Notes: generated by a model from the sequence alone, not told the origin. 64,000 bases of DNA from Chryseobacterium viscerum (GCF_002899945.2 NZ_PPEG02000004.1:62001-126000); one strand, 5' to 3'. Shown: positions 42,681 to 51,700, counted from the stretch's first letter. Numbers and translations are program-made.

Positions 42681-43439
42681 TTACCATTTCTCAGTCAAAT
42701 ACTTCCAGTACCTTTTTGGAACATGCTGAATGTGGAGTTTCATATTTTTCCGTTCCACAATATTGGTTTTTGTAAAATATCGCTGCCAAAGAGTCTGGTA
42801 ATTTTTTTCCTCATCATGGAATTTCTGCTGATATTGATTGAAATCCAGTTTTTCATCAGGAGAGAAGAAATCACAGCTTTCCAGGTCATAAAGGATTCCG
42901 TAATTTCTCCGTAGATCGTAGATCATCCATTTCTGATCCTGATACCGATCATTAAAATGCTTTCTGATCAACGGCAGAACATTAAAGTCGGGATCTATTT
43001 TAGCGAAAAAAACATCATCTTTCATTTTTTCAAAACGGACAAAAGCGGTCATTCGGTGCCTTTCTCTGTCCACAGATTTACAGGTCTTAGAAATTTTTAA
43101 AATATCAGAGTCTGCAAAGTTTTCAAGAACATTTACTGCCGGATGTTTGATGGATTGTCTGACAGCAGATAAGATGAGGTTTTCAAGAGCCGGATCTTCA
43201 GATAAAAAAACTTTCAAAAGCTGATGAATTCCGGATTTTCCGATATTTTGTTCCAATTTATTGACAACTCTCTCAGATTTTTCTGGCTGGGTAATGACTT
43301 CATGAATCTCCGCAAAAATATTTTCCTGATGAAACCTTTCTCTGTTTGCTATTTCAACGTCTTGGTAACGATATTCGAAAACTTCAAATATCGCTGTAAA
43401 AAGACCGTCAAAGCTTCCGTCGTAGAGTAGGGTTGTCAT
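42681..43439 (-). CDS. DUF4130 protein, partner of the DNA-repair radical SAM protein
   Basis: A 252-aa protein matching the TIGR03915/DUF4130 family: MTTLLYDGSFDGLFTAIFEVFEYR at the start, then KSVDRERHRMTAFVRFEKMKDDVFFAKIDPDFNVLPLIRKHFNDRY and WMIYDLRRNYGILYD. This family is found next to, and likely works with, the helix-hairpin-helix radical SAM protein; one branch of the family resembles uracil-DNA glycosylase-associated proteins. It lies downstream of that gene on the same strand with a 149-nt gap holding a repeat element. The biochemical role is undetermined. Confidence 0.88.
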   Translation of the reverse strand: MTTLLYDGSFDGLFTAIFEVFEYRYQDVEIANRERFHQENIFAEIHEVITQPEKSERVVNKLEQNIGKSGIHQLLKVFLSEDPALENLILSAVRQSIKHPAVNVLENFADSDILKISKTCKSVDRERHRMTAFVRFEKMKDDVFFAKIDPDFNVLPLIRKHFNDRYQDQKWMIYDLRRNYGILYDLESCDFFSPDEKLDFNQYQQKFHDEEKNYQTLWQRYFTKTNIVERKNMKLHIQHVPKRYWKYLTEKW

Positions 43440-43468
43440 GTATTTAATTAAAATTTAAAATTGAGCTG

Positions 43469-43541
43469 TTTGTCATTCTGAATGAAATAAAATGAAGAAT
43501 TTGGTTAATTGAAAAGATTCTTGCTTCGTCGGAATGACAAA
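43469..43541. repeat. Short inverted repeat element, TTTGTCATTC type
   Basis: 73 bp. TTTGTCATTC (43469-43478) and GAATGACAAA (43532-43541) are exact inverted ends; inside, AAATGAAGAATTTGG and AAAGATTCTTGCTTCGTCGG recall the common Bacteroidetes intergenic repeat of this type. It lies between the two DNA-repair genes. Confidence 0.65.
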
Positions 43542-43588
43542 TGGGCTGTTATATCGAATTAATAAATTTGTGTCATTTGTGTTGAAGA

Positions 43589-44848
43589 TCAAAATAAACT
43601 CAGCTGTTGGGAAAACTGATTGTGAAACTTTGATGAACTTCCACCTACTAACATCTTTCTAAAGTTTTTATCGGTTAAATATCTGAGATATGCATTCCCG
43701 GCATTGAAGTCTATGAAATATTTTGCCCTGTTGACAGCAGCTCCCAGTTTTTTCAAATGATCCATTGTTAAGATTTGAAAACGTCTTGCACTGACAATTT
43801 TCTGGGCCGTTTTCACCCCAATTCCCGGAATTCTTAGAATCATTTGGTACTCTGCGGTCTGTAGATTCACCGGAAACTGATCCAGATTTCGTAATGCCCA
43901 GCTTAATTTAGGATCTACCTCCAGATCAAGGAAAGGTACATTCGGATCTAAAATCTCCTCGGCTTTAAAACCATAAAACCTCATCAGCCAGTCAGACTGA
44001 TACAGCCGGTTTTCGCGAAGCATGGGAACCTCCGTTGTTAAAGATGGCAGCCTTTTATCTTCCAAAACCGGAACGTATCCCGAATAGTAAACCCTTTTCA
44101 GATTGAAATTTTTATAAAAATGATCGGCAACTTTGATGATTTGTAAATCATTTTCATTGGTTGCCCCCACAATCATCTGTGTAGACTGCCCTGCAGGAGC
44201 AAATTTGGGTACTTTCCTTAATATCTTTTTTTCATCCTGATACTGAATGATTCCTTGCTGAATATAGCGCATCGGGCTGATCATATCCTGTCTGTTCTTC
44301 TCAGGTGCCAGCAGCTTTAATCCGCTTTCTGTGGGGATTTCAATATTTACCGATAATCTGTCTGCATACAAAGCCGCTTCCTGCATCAGCTCATCGCTTG
44401 CTCCCGGAATAGATTTTAGATGAATATACCCGTTAAAGTTTTCTTCCAGGCGAAGTTTTTTGGCAACTCTCACAAGCCTTTCCATCGTTGTATCTGCGTT
44501 TTTGAAAATTCCCGAGCTGAGAAACAACCCTTCAATATAATTTCTGCGGTAAAAGCTGATGGTAAGATCTACGACTTCTTCTACCGTAAAAGCAGCTCTT
44601 TTAATATCATTTGAACTTCTGGAAACACAGTAGGCGCAATCGTAGATACAATGATTGGTCAATAAAATTTTAAGCAAAGAAACACATCTCCCGTCTTCTG
44701 TATAAGTATGACAAATCCCGCTTGCGGAACTGTCTCCTAAAGCCCCTTTTTTGTTCTTCCTCGTACCTCCGCTTGATGAACAAGAAACATCATATTTCGC
44801 TGCATCTGCAAGGATTTCAAGCTTTTCTTTAAGGCGGTCAAAATTCAT
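43589..44848 (-). CDS. Putative DNA modification/repair radical SAM protein
   Basis: A 419-aa radical SAM protein of the TIGR03916 type. The [4Fe-4S] motif is CIYDCAYC (Cys67, Cys71, Cys74). The C-terminus holds a helix-hairpin-helix (ILRIPGIGVKTAQKIVSARR), as in DNA-binding repair enzymes. An unusual cysteine and glycine-rich segment precedes the motif (YDVSCSSSGGTRKNKKG). The ATG at 44848 is chosen; the frame is open to a TTG at 44914, but a consensus promoter at 44900-44930 lies there. It pairs with the DUF4130 gene downstream. Confidence 0.9.
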   Translation of the reverse strand: MNFDRLKEKLEILADAAKYDVSCSSSGGTRKNKKGALGDSSASGICHTYTEDGRCVSLLKILLTNHCIYDCAYCVSRSSNDIKRAAFTVEEVVDLTISFYRRNYIEGLFLSSGIFKNADTTMERLVRVAKKLRLEENFNGYIHLKSIPGASDELMQEAALYADRLSVNIEIPTESGLKLLAPEKNRQDMISPMRYIQQGIIQYQDEKKILRKVPKFAPAGQSTQMIVGATNENDLQIIKVADHFYKNFNLKRVYYSGYVPVLEDKRLPSLTTEVPMLRENRLYQSDWLMRFYGFKAEEILDPNVPFLDLEVDPKLSWALRNLDQFPVNLQTAEYQMILRIPGIGVKTAQKIVSARRFQILTMDHLKKLGAAVNRAKYFIDFNAGNAYLRYLTDKNFRKMLVGGSSSKFHNQFSQQLSLF

Positions 44849-44899
44849 ACTTTTAAATGTTTGATATTGTTTGTATCTAACTGTTGTTTTATTTTTGTT

Positions 44900-44930
44900 C
44901 AAATTTAGCTCCAAAATTGATAAATGTCAA
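44900..44930 (-). promoter_or_regulatory. Promoter of the radical SAM gene
   Basis: Minus strand: TTG at 44930-44928, 20-nt spacer, TAAATTTG at 44907-44900. It supports the start at 44848. A near-DnaA box TTATCAACA is at 44947-44955. Confidence 0.78.
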
Positions 44931-45004
44931 CCTTTTTTCATAGAAGTTATCAACAAAAAAGAACCTCAAAATCATTATATTTACGGCTCATTAAAGTTTA
45001 TATC

Positions 45005-46333
45005 ATGAATCATAAACCAATCGAAGGTTTTTCTAAGCTTCCAAAGCAGGGGAAAATCGAATGGCTCGTAAACGAATACCTTGAAGGAAACCAGGAATAT
45101 CAAAATATATTAAAACAATATTGGAACGATGACGCAGATCTTCAGAAACTTCATGAAGAATTTTCTGAAAATACCATCTCCAATTTTTATATGCCCTACG
45201 GAATTGCTCCGAACTTTTTGATCGACGGAAAACTATTGGCACTTCCAATGGCTGTTGAAGAAAGCTCTGTAGTAGCAGCGGCTTCCAAAGCTGCAAAATT
45301 CTGGATCGACAAAGGAGGTTTTAAAACAACCATTATCAATACTGAAAAACTGGGACATACCCACTTTATTTTTAATGTAGAGCCTCACAAACTATTACAT
45401 TTCTTTAATTTTAATTTAAAGAAAAAGTTATTTGAAATAACAGAAGATATTACCGCCAACATGAGAAAACGTGGTGGTGGTATTCTTAATATCGCTCTGG
45501 TTGATAAAACTGCAGAAATGCCGAATTATTACCAGTTGAAAGCAAGCTTTGATACAGTAGACTCAATGGGAGCAAACTTTATCAATTCTTGTCTGGAGCA
45601 GTTCGGGAAAACATTGAGACAGGAAGTTGCTACCAGCGAAGATTTTACTCAGGACGAAAAGAATTCATTGCAGATCGTAATGAATATCCTTTCCAACTTT
45701 ACTCCTGACTGTATCGTGAGAGCTGAGGTTTCCTGTAAAATGGAAGATTTAAAAGATGACAGTGGAATTTCTCCTGAAGAATTTGCTTCTAAATTCAAAC
45801 AGGCAGTTACCATTGCAGAAATTGAACCTTACCGTGCTACGACACACAATAAAGGAGTGATGAACGGAGTAGATGCCGTTGTGATTGCTACCGGGAATGA
45901 CTTCAGGGCTACAGAAGCCTGCGCACATGCTTATGCAGCGAGAGACGGACAATACAGATCTCTGACACACTGTACTACAGACAACGGAGTTTTCAGATTC
46001 TGGATTGATCTTCCTATTTCTGTTGGGGTAGTAGGAGGTCTTACCAATCTTCACCCTTTGGTAAAATTCTCTTTAGCACTTCTTGGAAAACCTTCTGCAC
46101 AGGAATTGATGAGCATTCTGGCAGTTTCAGGTCTAGCCCAAAACTTTGGGGCGTTACGTTCTTTGGTAACCACAGGGATCCAGAAAGGACATATGAAAAT
46201 GCACCTATTGAATATTCTAAACCAATTGGGAGCTACCGAAGAAGAAAAACAGCACTTTGTGACGTATTTCAAAGATAAAACGGTAAGCCATCATGAGGTG
46301 ATCAATGAGTTTAACAGAATGAGAGGAAACTAA
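45005..46333 (+). CDS. mvaA: Hydroxymethylglutaryl-CoA reductase, class II
   Basis: A 442-aa enzyme of the mevalonate pathway, making mevalonate for isoprenoids. Class II motifs: SENTISNFYMPYGIAPNF (glutamate region), LPMAVEESSVVAAASKAAKFW, DSMGANFINSC, GNDFRATEACAHAYAARDG, and the C-terminal catalytic histidine in VSHHEVI. Length is normal. The ATG at 45005 gives a typical start; the open frame from 44924 lies in the promoter region of the divergent gene. Its stop codon TAA shares an A with the next start (46333), so it heads a tightly packed operon. Confidence 0.93.
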   Translation: MNHKPIEGFSKLPKQGKIEWLVNEYLEGNQEYQNILKQYWNDDADLQKLHEEFSENTISNFYMPYGIAPNFLIDGKLLALPMAVEESSVVAAASKAAKFWIDKGGFKTTIINTEKLGHTHFIFNVEPHKLLHFFNFNLKKKLFEITEDITANMRKRGGGILNIALVDKTAEMPNYYQLKASFDTVDSMGANFINSCLEQFGKTLRQEVATSEDFTQDEKNSLQIVMNILSNFTPDCIVRAEVSCKMEDLKDDSGISPEEFASKFKQAVTIAEIEPYRATTHNKGVMNGVDAVVIATGNDFRATEACAHAYAARDGQYRSLTHCTTDNGVFRFWIDLPISVGVVGGLTNLHPLVKFSLALLGKPSAQELMSILAVSGLAQNFGALRSLVTTGIQKGHMKMHLLNILNQLGATEEEKQHFVTYFKDKTVSHHEVINEFNRMRGN

Positions 46334-46500
46334 TGTTACAGATCATTTTGCCAATTGTATTCCTTCTCTTCGGATTTTTTTTAAAGAAAACGAATAATGA
46401 AGGTTTCAGAAGTTCCAAGAAATTTGCCAATATGTTTATCATCCTGGGAATTTCTACTTTGGTTGCCAAGTTCATTTTAATGTACCTAAAATCAAAATAG
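46333..46500 (+). CDS. Small membrane protein in the mvaA operon (55 aa)
   Basis: A 55-aa protein starting at an ATG whose A is the last base of the mvaA stop. It has two hydrophobic segments (MLQIILPIVFLLFGFFLKKT and ANMFIILGISTLVAKFILMYL) linked by a short charged loop. It ends in a TAG whose G starts the next gene (GTG at 46500), so reading is continuous across three genes. No family is recognised. The overlap on both sides makes it a real gene. Role unknown. Confidence 0.75.
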   Translation: MLQIILPIVFLLFGFFLKKTNNEGFRSSKKFANMFIILGISTLVAKFILMYLKSK

Positions 46501-47570
46501 TGAAAAAAAGTATTGTATTCTTCCTGTTGATTTCCGGTTTAAGCTTTTCGCAGCAGAAAAATGTGAAAATAAATAATTTGCAGCCGAAATCTGAAAACTT
46601 TGTATTTCCTGTTGTTACCTATGCAGGAAATCCGGAGGTTGCCAGTAAGATCAATACATTTCTGCAGGTAAACGAATTGGAATATATTCCGAACTCAGGT
46701 GGGAATCCTTTTAAACGAGCTTCTACAGCAACGAATTCATACTCCAATTATGTTTATTTTTATGATTGGGAGAAATTAGAAACACCCAAAAATATTTTAA
46801 GTATAGGGATCAATGGAGAAGCTTCGGGAGCATATCCTGAAGAATTTTCAGACTGGAAAAATTTCGATCTGAGAACAGGAAACTATATCAATGCTGAAGA
46901 TTTATTTCAATCAAACAGCACCAAAACGGTCAATAGTTTGATTCAGAAGAAAGTCAAAAAAAGAGTGAGTGATTTTCTTGCTACATTAAGATCAGAAAAG
47001 AATCCTTCAGAAGAAGTTCAGGAGCAGATTGGGTTGTATGAAGGTTGCTTCATGGACTATACTTTGAATGGGATCAGATATTTTTTTGGAAAGGATAAAA
47101 TTACTTTTGTGGCAGGCAGATGTTCCAACCATGCGATGCGGGCATTGGATGATCTGGGAAGCCACGAACTGGAATTTACCTATAAAGAACTGGAAAAGTA
47201 TTGGAACCCTTATGCGAAAAACCTGATTTCCGGCTCTGAAAAAGTTGATAGAACAGGTCCTGGAAACAAATTGTTCAAAGGAAAAATTGATGGGAAATAT
47301 CCTATTACAGTTTTATTTAACGAAATCAATGAGGATGATTCCTTCTCAGCCACCTATTGGTATGATAAGAATAAGAAGCCAATCAATTGGAGAGGAGAAT
47401 TTGTTCATGACCATTTTTCTATCACAGAAGATGATTATCATAGTGAGGAACTGAAAGAATGGATCCCAAGAGCTTTGGTGGAAGCCGACCTGAAGGGAAA
47501 TAAAATCATTGGAACCTGGCAAGATCATAAAACAAAAAAATATTTAACCTTAGAATTAGAAGAGTTATAA
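46500..47570 (+). CDS. Secreted hypothetical protein, GTG start
   Basis: A 356-aa protein with a signal peptide (MKKSIVFFLLISGLSFSQQ, initiated by GTG at 46500). The mature part is soluble and mixed alpha/beta (NFVFPVVTYAGNPEVASKINTFLQ, NIRYFFGKDKITFVAGRCSNHAMR..., DGKYPITVLFNEI). The arrangement of an N-terminal SKINTFL region and later GKDKITF suggests a DUF3298/PdaC-like fold, at low confidence. It follows the 55-aa gene with one-base overlap and ends 1 nt before the DUF423 gene, so it is part of the mvaA operon. Confidence 0.75.
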   Translation: MKKSIVFFLLISGLSFSQQKNVKINNLQPKSENFVFPVVTYAGNPEVASKINTFLQVNELEYIPNSGGNPFKRASTATNSYSNYVYFYDWEKLETPKNILSIGINGEASGAYPEEFSDWKNFDLRTGNYINAEDLFQSNSTKTVNSLIQKKVKKRVSDFLATLRSEKNPSEEVQEQIGLYEGCFMDYTLNGIRYFFGKDKITFVAGRCSNHAMRALDDLGSHELEFTYKELEKYWNPYAKNLISGSEKVDRTGPGNKLFKGKIDGKYPITVLFNEINEDDSFSATYWYDKNKKPINWRGEFVHDHFSITEDDYHSEELKEWIPRALVEADLKGNKIIGTWQDHKTKKYLTLELEEL

Positions 47571-47571
47571 A

Positions 47572-47958
47572 ATGAAAACAATTACTTTAGTTTTTGGAGC
47601 GGTTTACGGAATGGTGTCTGTGATCCTGGGTGCATTCGGAGCGCATGCTTTAAAGAAAATATTAGCTGTGGAAAGACTGGAAAGTTTTGAAACAGGAGTA
47701 CGATACCAGATGTATGCAGCTTTTTTCCTGCTGATCATCGGATATATCTTAAAATTTGAAACTTCTGCTGAAAAATGGACTTCCATTTTAATGATTGCAG
47801 GAACATTGTTATTCTCAGTGAGCATCTATTTCCTGAGCATGCAGGATTATTTAGGAATGAATCTTAAATTCTTAGGACCTATTACACCGCTTGGAGGATT
47901 GATGATGATTTTAAGCTGGGGAATGCTTATTTTTTATTTTACTAAAAATAGAATTTAA
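47572..47958 (+). CDS. DUF423 family membrane protein
   Basis: A 128-aa inner-membrane protein with four hydrophobic segments. It shows the DUF423 pattern: GAVYGMVSVILGAFGAHALKK at the N-terminus, then FETGVRYQMYAAFFLLIIGYIL, and GPITPLGGLMMILSWGMLIFYF. The family (E. coli YgdD) is widespread, and its function is not settled. It is the last gene of the mvaA operon; a weak hairpin follows at about 47980-48010. Confidence 0.9.
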   Translation: MKTITLVFGAVYGMVSVILGAFGAHALKKILAVERLESFETGVRYQMYAAFFLLIIGYILKFETSAEKWTSILMIAGTLLFSVSIYFLSMQDYLGMNLKFLGPITPLGGLMMILSWGMLIFYFTKNRI

Positions 47959-48026
47959 TCTTGATATTCAGACAAAAAAGGAGATCTACAATATATTATG
48001 TAGATTCTTTATTGAAGAATTCCACC

Positions 48027-48710
48027 ATGGCTCATCGTTTTTTACTGTTTTTTGTTGCTCTCATGATTTCTTGCTTAAGTGTTCAAAAAATGAATGCCCA
48101 AGGAAAAAAATTGCAGAATAGTACTATTATAACAGAAGTAAAAAATATACAAAAGCGTTTTTCCGATAGTGTTAAACGTTATGATTACAAAAAAGATGCG
48201 GCTTTATATCGTCAAAAGTATGGAGGCTTTTACGGTGAAAAATTAAAGGATCTAAAAAAACTGTATCAAAGCATCTATGACAAAGAGGTGATCATCGGAA
48301 AAATAGATCCCAGTATTTCTTTTAAAACAGCGAGCGGAATACAGGTTGAAAACAATGTATCTCAAACAGGAGTTACACCTCCGAAGGAAGTGAAAAATAA
48401 ATCCGTTGATATTGCTGAGGTTGAAAACTACCAACAGCTTGAAGAGTTGAAAAAACGATTGACACTTGATTTTCCCATTTATTTAATGGAAGATTTTTAC
48501 GGAGAAAACTATCGTTGTAAACTGAATTTTACAATTGATGTGGATGGGAGGTTCAAAAAAGTAAAATATAGCGAATCATCTAATACAGAATTCAGTATCA
48601 TTAGTGCACTGTTCCTGTATGCAATCGGAGGCTTGGAAAAGCCTTTGCTTTATAACAAAAAGCCAATTGTACAAACCTTTGCGCAGCCCATTATATTAAG
48701 ATTCGAATAA
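48027..48710 (+). CDS. Exported hypothetical protein with TonB-C-like end
   Basis: A 227-aa protein with a signal peptide (MAHRFLLFFVALMISCLSVQKMNAQ). The middle is helical and charged (IITEVKNIQKRFSDSVKRYDYKKDAA). The C-terminal 70 residues (YRCKLNFTIDVDGRFKKVKYSESSN...AIGGLEKPLLYNKKPIVQTFAQPIILRFE) resemble the TonB C-terminal domain often seen alone in Bacteroidetes proteins. The ATG at 48027 is chosen over an upstream TTG at 47961 because it gives the signal peptide. Function unknown. Confidence 0.72.
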   Translation: MAHRFLLFFVALMISCLSVQKMNAQGKKLQNSTIITEVKNIQKRFSDSVKRYDYKKDAALYRQKYGGFYGEKLKDLKKLYQSIYDKEVIIGKIDPSISFKTASGIQVENNVSQTGVTPPKEVKNKSVDIAEVENYQQLEELKKRLTLDFPIYLMEDFYGENYRCKLNFTIDVDGRFKKVKYSESSNTEFSIISALFLYAIGGLEKPLLYNKKPIVQTFAQPIILRFE

Positions 48711-48789
48711 ATAAAATACGTATTATCAAAACTGTAATAGTCAGTAAAGACAAATGATGATATTCTTTTACTATTTAAAATAAATTAAA

Positions 48790-50067
48790 ATGAAAATCAA
48801 TAGAAGAAGACGCTTAATCAAAACATTTGATCTTTTGGATCAGCCCATCAGATTTAACCCGTTTGTGTTCAGTCGTACTTTTTTTATGTGGGCCGTTACA
48901 GGTCTTGTAGGCGGCATTATTGCCGGCGGATATTGGATCGTGTTGGAACATTTCACCGAATTTCTGGCTGAATTCCAAGGCTGGCAGGTGATTCCAACGA
49001 TGGCAATCTGTGGATTGCTGGCTGGGCTGGTGATTCATTTTATTGGTGATCCCGGAGAAATTCATTTGATTGTTAATAACATCCGATTCAATAAAGGAAA
49101 ACTCGAACCAAAGAATAATCCTTCAATGATCCTTTCTTCTCTTTTTTGTGTAGCATCAGGAGGAAGTTTAGGACCGGAAGCTCCGTTGGTACAGGTTACT
49201 GGAAGCACCGGAACCTGGCTTGGGAAAATTTTCAGATTGAAAGGAGAAGAGTTGAGGTCTTTGAGTATTGCCGGGATGGCCTCAGGTTTTACGGCGTTGT
49301 TTGGAGCTCCGCTGGGAGGAAGTCTTTTTTCTCTTGAAATTCTGCATCATAAACATGCTGTAGAGTATTATAAAGCCATTATTCCAGCATTGGTAGCAAG
49401 CTGTTTTAGCTATCTTATGTTTGCTTTGATCATCCATTTGGGAATTGGAGCAGCCTGGGACCTGAAAGCATATCATTACGCGGGAGTATACGACTTCGCT
49501 TATGCCACAGCCTTTGGAATCGTGGGAACTTTATTCGGATGGATCTTCATTTTTGTAGTCAAATTTTTCAAAAAAGTTTTTGAATACAGAAAGTTTCCTA
49601 TTTACATAAAAACATGTGTAGGAGGAATTATTTTAGGAATTATCGCCTATAATTTTCCCATTACAAGATACTTCGGACATAACGAAATCAACCAGCTGAT
49701 CGGCGGGAATTTCGGATTGAATTTTTTAATCTTAATTCTGATTTTTAAAATATTGGCCATTGCCATTACGGTAACTTCCGGATGGAGAGGAGGTTTTATC
49801 ATTCCCTTGTTTTTTGTAGGAACAACGTTGGGATTAATTATTCACAATTTATTCCCAACCGTGGATACCACTTTAGCAATTGTAAGCTGTATGGCAGCCA
49901 TCAATGCCTGTGTGACAAGAACCCCGATGAGTACCACCATCATTTTGGGAACTCTTACCGGATTTACCTATTTTGTACCCATATTATTTGCGAGCCTGAC
50001 AGGATATTTCCTGGCTCCGAAAATTCCGTTCATTGGATCTCAGTCTGAGAAATTGGCGGAAGAATAA
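48790..50067 (+). CDS. ClC-family chloride channel or H+/Cl- antiporter
   Basis: A 425-aa ClC protein with about 10-12 membrane helices. Landmarks: SGGSLGPEAPLVQVTGSTG (the GxxGPEAP selectivity motif, where residue after G is E as in antiporters), GMASGFTALFGAPLGGSLFSLEI, TSGWRGGFIIPLFFVGTTLG, and NACVTRTPMSTTIILG. The usual first GSGIP motif is degenerate here (GDPGEIH). It would exchange or conduct chloride in the inner membrane; acid resistance is a typical role. It is monocistronic. Confidence 0.92.
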   Translation: MKINRRRRLIKTFDLLDQPIRFNPFVFSRTFFMWAVTGLVGGIIAGGYWIVLEHFTEFLAEFQGWQVIPTMAICGLLAGLVIHFIGDPGEIHLIVNNIRFNKGKLEPKNNPSMILSSLFCVASGGSLGPEAPLVQVTGSTGTWLGKIFRLKGEELRSLSIAGMASGFTALFGAPLGGSLFSLEILHHKHAVEYYKAIIPALVASCFSYLMFALIIHLGIGAAWDLKAYHYAGVYDFAYATAFGIVGTLFGWIFIFVVKFFKKVFEYRKFPIYIKTCVGGIILGIIAYNFPITRYFGHNEINQLIGGNFGLNFLILILIFKILAIAITVTSGWRGGFIIPLFFVGTTLGLIIHNLFPTVDTTLAIVSCMAAINACVTRTPMSTTIILGTLTGFTYFVPILFASLTGYFLAPKIPFIGSQSEKLAEE

Positions 50068-50130
50068 GGGAAAATCGAATGATATGTTAAAAATCAAGTC
50101 AATCGGACTTTAAATTTTAAGTCAATAAAC

Positions 50131-50160
50131 TTGAACTTCCATGTCTTTTTAGTAAATTTG
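50131..50160 (+). promoter_or_regulatory. Promoter of sucC
   Basis: TTG at 50131-50133, 19-nt spacer, TAAATTTG at 50153-50160, 38 nt before the ATG. A textbook Bacteroidetes promoter. Confidence 0.9.
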
Positions 50161-50198
50161 TCAACCTTTAAATTTTTAAATAAAATAATAAAAATAAT

Positions 50199-51389
50199 AT
50201 GAATCTTCACGAGTATCAATCAAAAGAGATTTTATCAAAGTATGGAGTAGCTATCCAACGTGGTTTCGTTGCAAACAACGTAGATGAAGCTGTAGCAGCT
50301 GCTGAGAAATTGACTGCTGAAACCGGAGCACAGGCTTGGGTTGTAAAAGCACAAATTCACGCAGGTGGACGTGGTAAAGGTGGTGGTGTAAAGTTCTCTC
50401 CAAACATGGATAAACTTAAAGAAAACGCTCAGAACATCATCGGAATGCAGTTGATCACTCCACAAACTTCTGCTGAAGGTAAATTGGTAAATTCTGTATT
50501 GGTGGCAGAGGATGTTTATTATCCTGGAGAATCTGAAACTAAAGAATTTTATGTTTCTATTCTTTTAGACAGAGCTGAAGGTAAAAATACAATCGTATAT
50601 TCTACTGAAGGTGGTATGGATATTGAGCACGTTGCTGAAGTAACTCCTCATTTGATCCACAATGAATTGATTGATCCTACTTTAGGACTTCAAGGTTTCC
50701 AGGCTAGAAAAATTGCTTTCAACTTAGGTCTTGAAGGGAATGCTTTCAAAGAATTCACAAAATTCATTACTTCTCTATATAACGCTTATGTAGGAATTGA
50801 TGCTTCTCTTTTCGAAATCAACCCGGTTTTGAAAACTTCTGATAACAAAATTATCGCTGTAGATGCTAAAGTAACTTTGGATGGTAACTCATTGTTCCGT
50901 CACAAAGATCTTGAAGCTCTTAGAGATACAAGAGAAGAAGATCCTATCGATGTTGAAGCTGGTGAAGCTGGTCTTAACTTCGTAAAACTAGACGGTAACG
51001 TTGCTTGTATGGTAAACGGAGCTGGTCTTGCAATGGCAACTATGGATATCATCAAATTATCAGGTGGTAACCCTGCTAACTTCCTTGACGTAGGAGGTAC
51101 TGCAGATGCTCAGAGAGTACAGACTGCTTTTGGAATCATCTTAAGAGATCCAAACGTAAAAGCAATCTTGATCAACATCTTCGGAGGTATCGTAAGATGT
51201 GACAGAGTAGCACAGGGAGTTGTAGATGCTTACAAAGCTATGGGTAGCCTTCCGGTTCCATTGATCGTAAGATTACAAGGAACTAATGCTGTAGAAGCTA
51301 AGAAATTAATTGACGAGTCTGGTCTTCCGGTACACTCTGCAATTACTTTAGAAGAAGCTGCAAACAAAGTAAAAGAAGTTTTAGCGTAA
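50199..51389 (+). CDS. sucC: Succinate-CoA ligase (ADP-forming), beta subunit
   Basis: A 396-aa ATP-grasp subunit of succinyl-CoA synthetase in the citric acid cycle. Motifs: MNLHEYQSKEILSKYGVA, WVVKAQIHAGGRGKGGGVKF (nucleotide binding), FEINPVLKTSDNKI, LDVGGTADAQRV, NIFGGIVRCDRVAQGVV. Length is normal. Codon use is strongly biased toward well-expressed codons (many AAC, GGT, GTA). The alpha subunit gene sucD is not next to it. It has a consensus promoter and terminator and is monocistronic. Confidence 0.97.
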   Translation: MNLHEYQSKEILSKYGVAIQRGFVANNVDEAVAAAEKLTAETGAQAWVVKAQIHAGGRGKGGGVKFSPNMDKLKENAQNIIGMQLITPQTSAEGKLVNSVLVAEDVYYPGESETKEFYVSILLDRAEGKNTIVYSTEGGMDIEHVAEVTPHLIHNELIDPTLGLQGFQARKIAFNLGLEGNAFKEFTKFITSLYNAYVGIDASLFEINPVLKTSDNKIIAVDAKVTLDGNSLFRHKDLEALRDTREEDPIDVEAGEAGLNFVKLDGNVACMVNGAGLAMATMDIIKLSGGNPANFLDVGGTADAQRVQTAFGIILRDPNVKAILINIFGGIVRCDRVAQGVVDAYKAMGSLPVPLIVRLQGTNAVEAKKLIDESGLPVHSAITLEEAANKVKEVLA

Positions 51390-51412
51390 TCTAAAATTTT
51401 CAAATAAATAAG

Positions 51413-51442
51413 AAACCGTTCCATTTTTGGAGCGGTTTTTTT
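51413..51442 (+). terminator. Terminator of sucC
   Basis: AAACCGTTCC (51413-51422) pairs with GGAGCGGTTT (51429-51438) with one G-T pair, then TTTT. Confidence 0.85.
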
Positions 51443-51480
51443 ATTGGATAAACACATACAGGCACAAAATTTTATCATTA

Positions 51481-51632
51481 TAATTTTCTCCCAGACTACA
51501 CAGATTTTTTATAGTATCTGTTTCATCTGCGTGAGAAATGGAGTGTGCAATTTTATCGGAGATAAAATCTTTGCGTCTTAAAATCTTAAAAAGTAGTGTG
51601 GAAGAATTAATTGCGCCTTTGCGATATCCAAC
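51481..51632. repeat. Dispersed intergenic repeat, copy D
   Basis: Carries the family hairpin ATTTTATC-GGA-GATAAAAT (51550-51568) followed by CTTTGCGTCTTAAAATC, and ends TTGCGCCTTTGCGATATCCAAC (to 51632). The start has the degraded phrase CCCAGACTACACAGATTTTT, related to GCAGATTACAC in the other copies. Between sucC and the MscS gene. Confidence 0.65.
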
Positions 51633-51644
51633 TTTTATTAATAG

Positions 51645-51682
51645 TCTAAAAAAAGACCACTTCAAAATTTGAAATGGTCTTT
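51645..51682 (-). terminator. Terminator of the MscS-type gene
   Basis: On the minus strand AAAGACCA (51682-51675) pairs with TGGTCTTT (51659-51652), with an inner AT-rich stem, followed by TTTTTT. Confidence 0.85.
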
Positions 51683-51700
51683 ATGTTTTTATAAATAATC

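Noticed and set aside
44849..44914. Longer radical SAM start
   Set aside because: It begins at a TTG and contains the promoter of the gene.
44947..44955. Third DnaA-like box TTATCAACA upstream of mvaA
   Set aside because: It has one mismatch to the consensus and lies 2.4 kb from the pair at 42.4-42.6 kb; a single near match is expected by chance.
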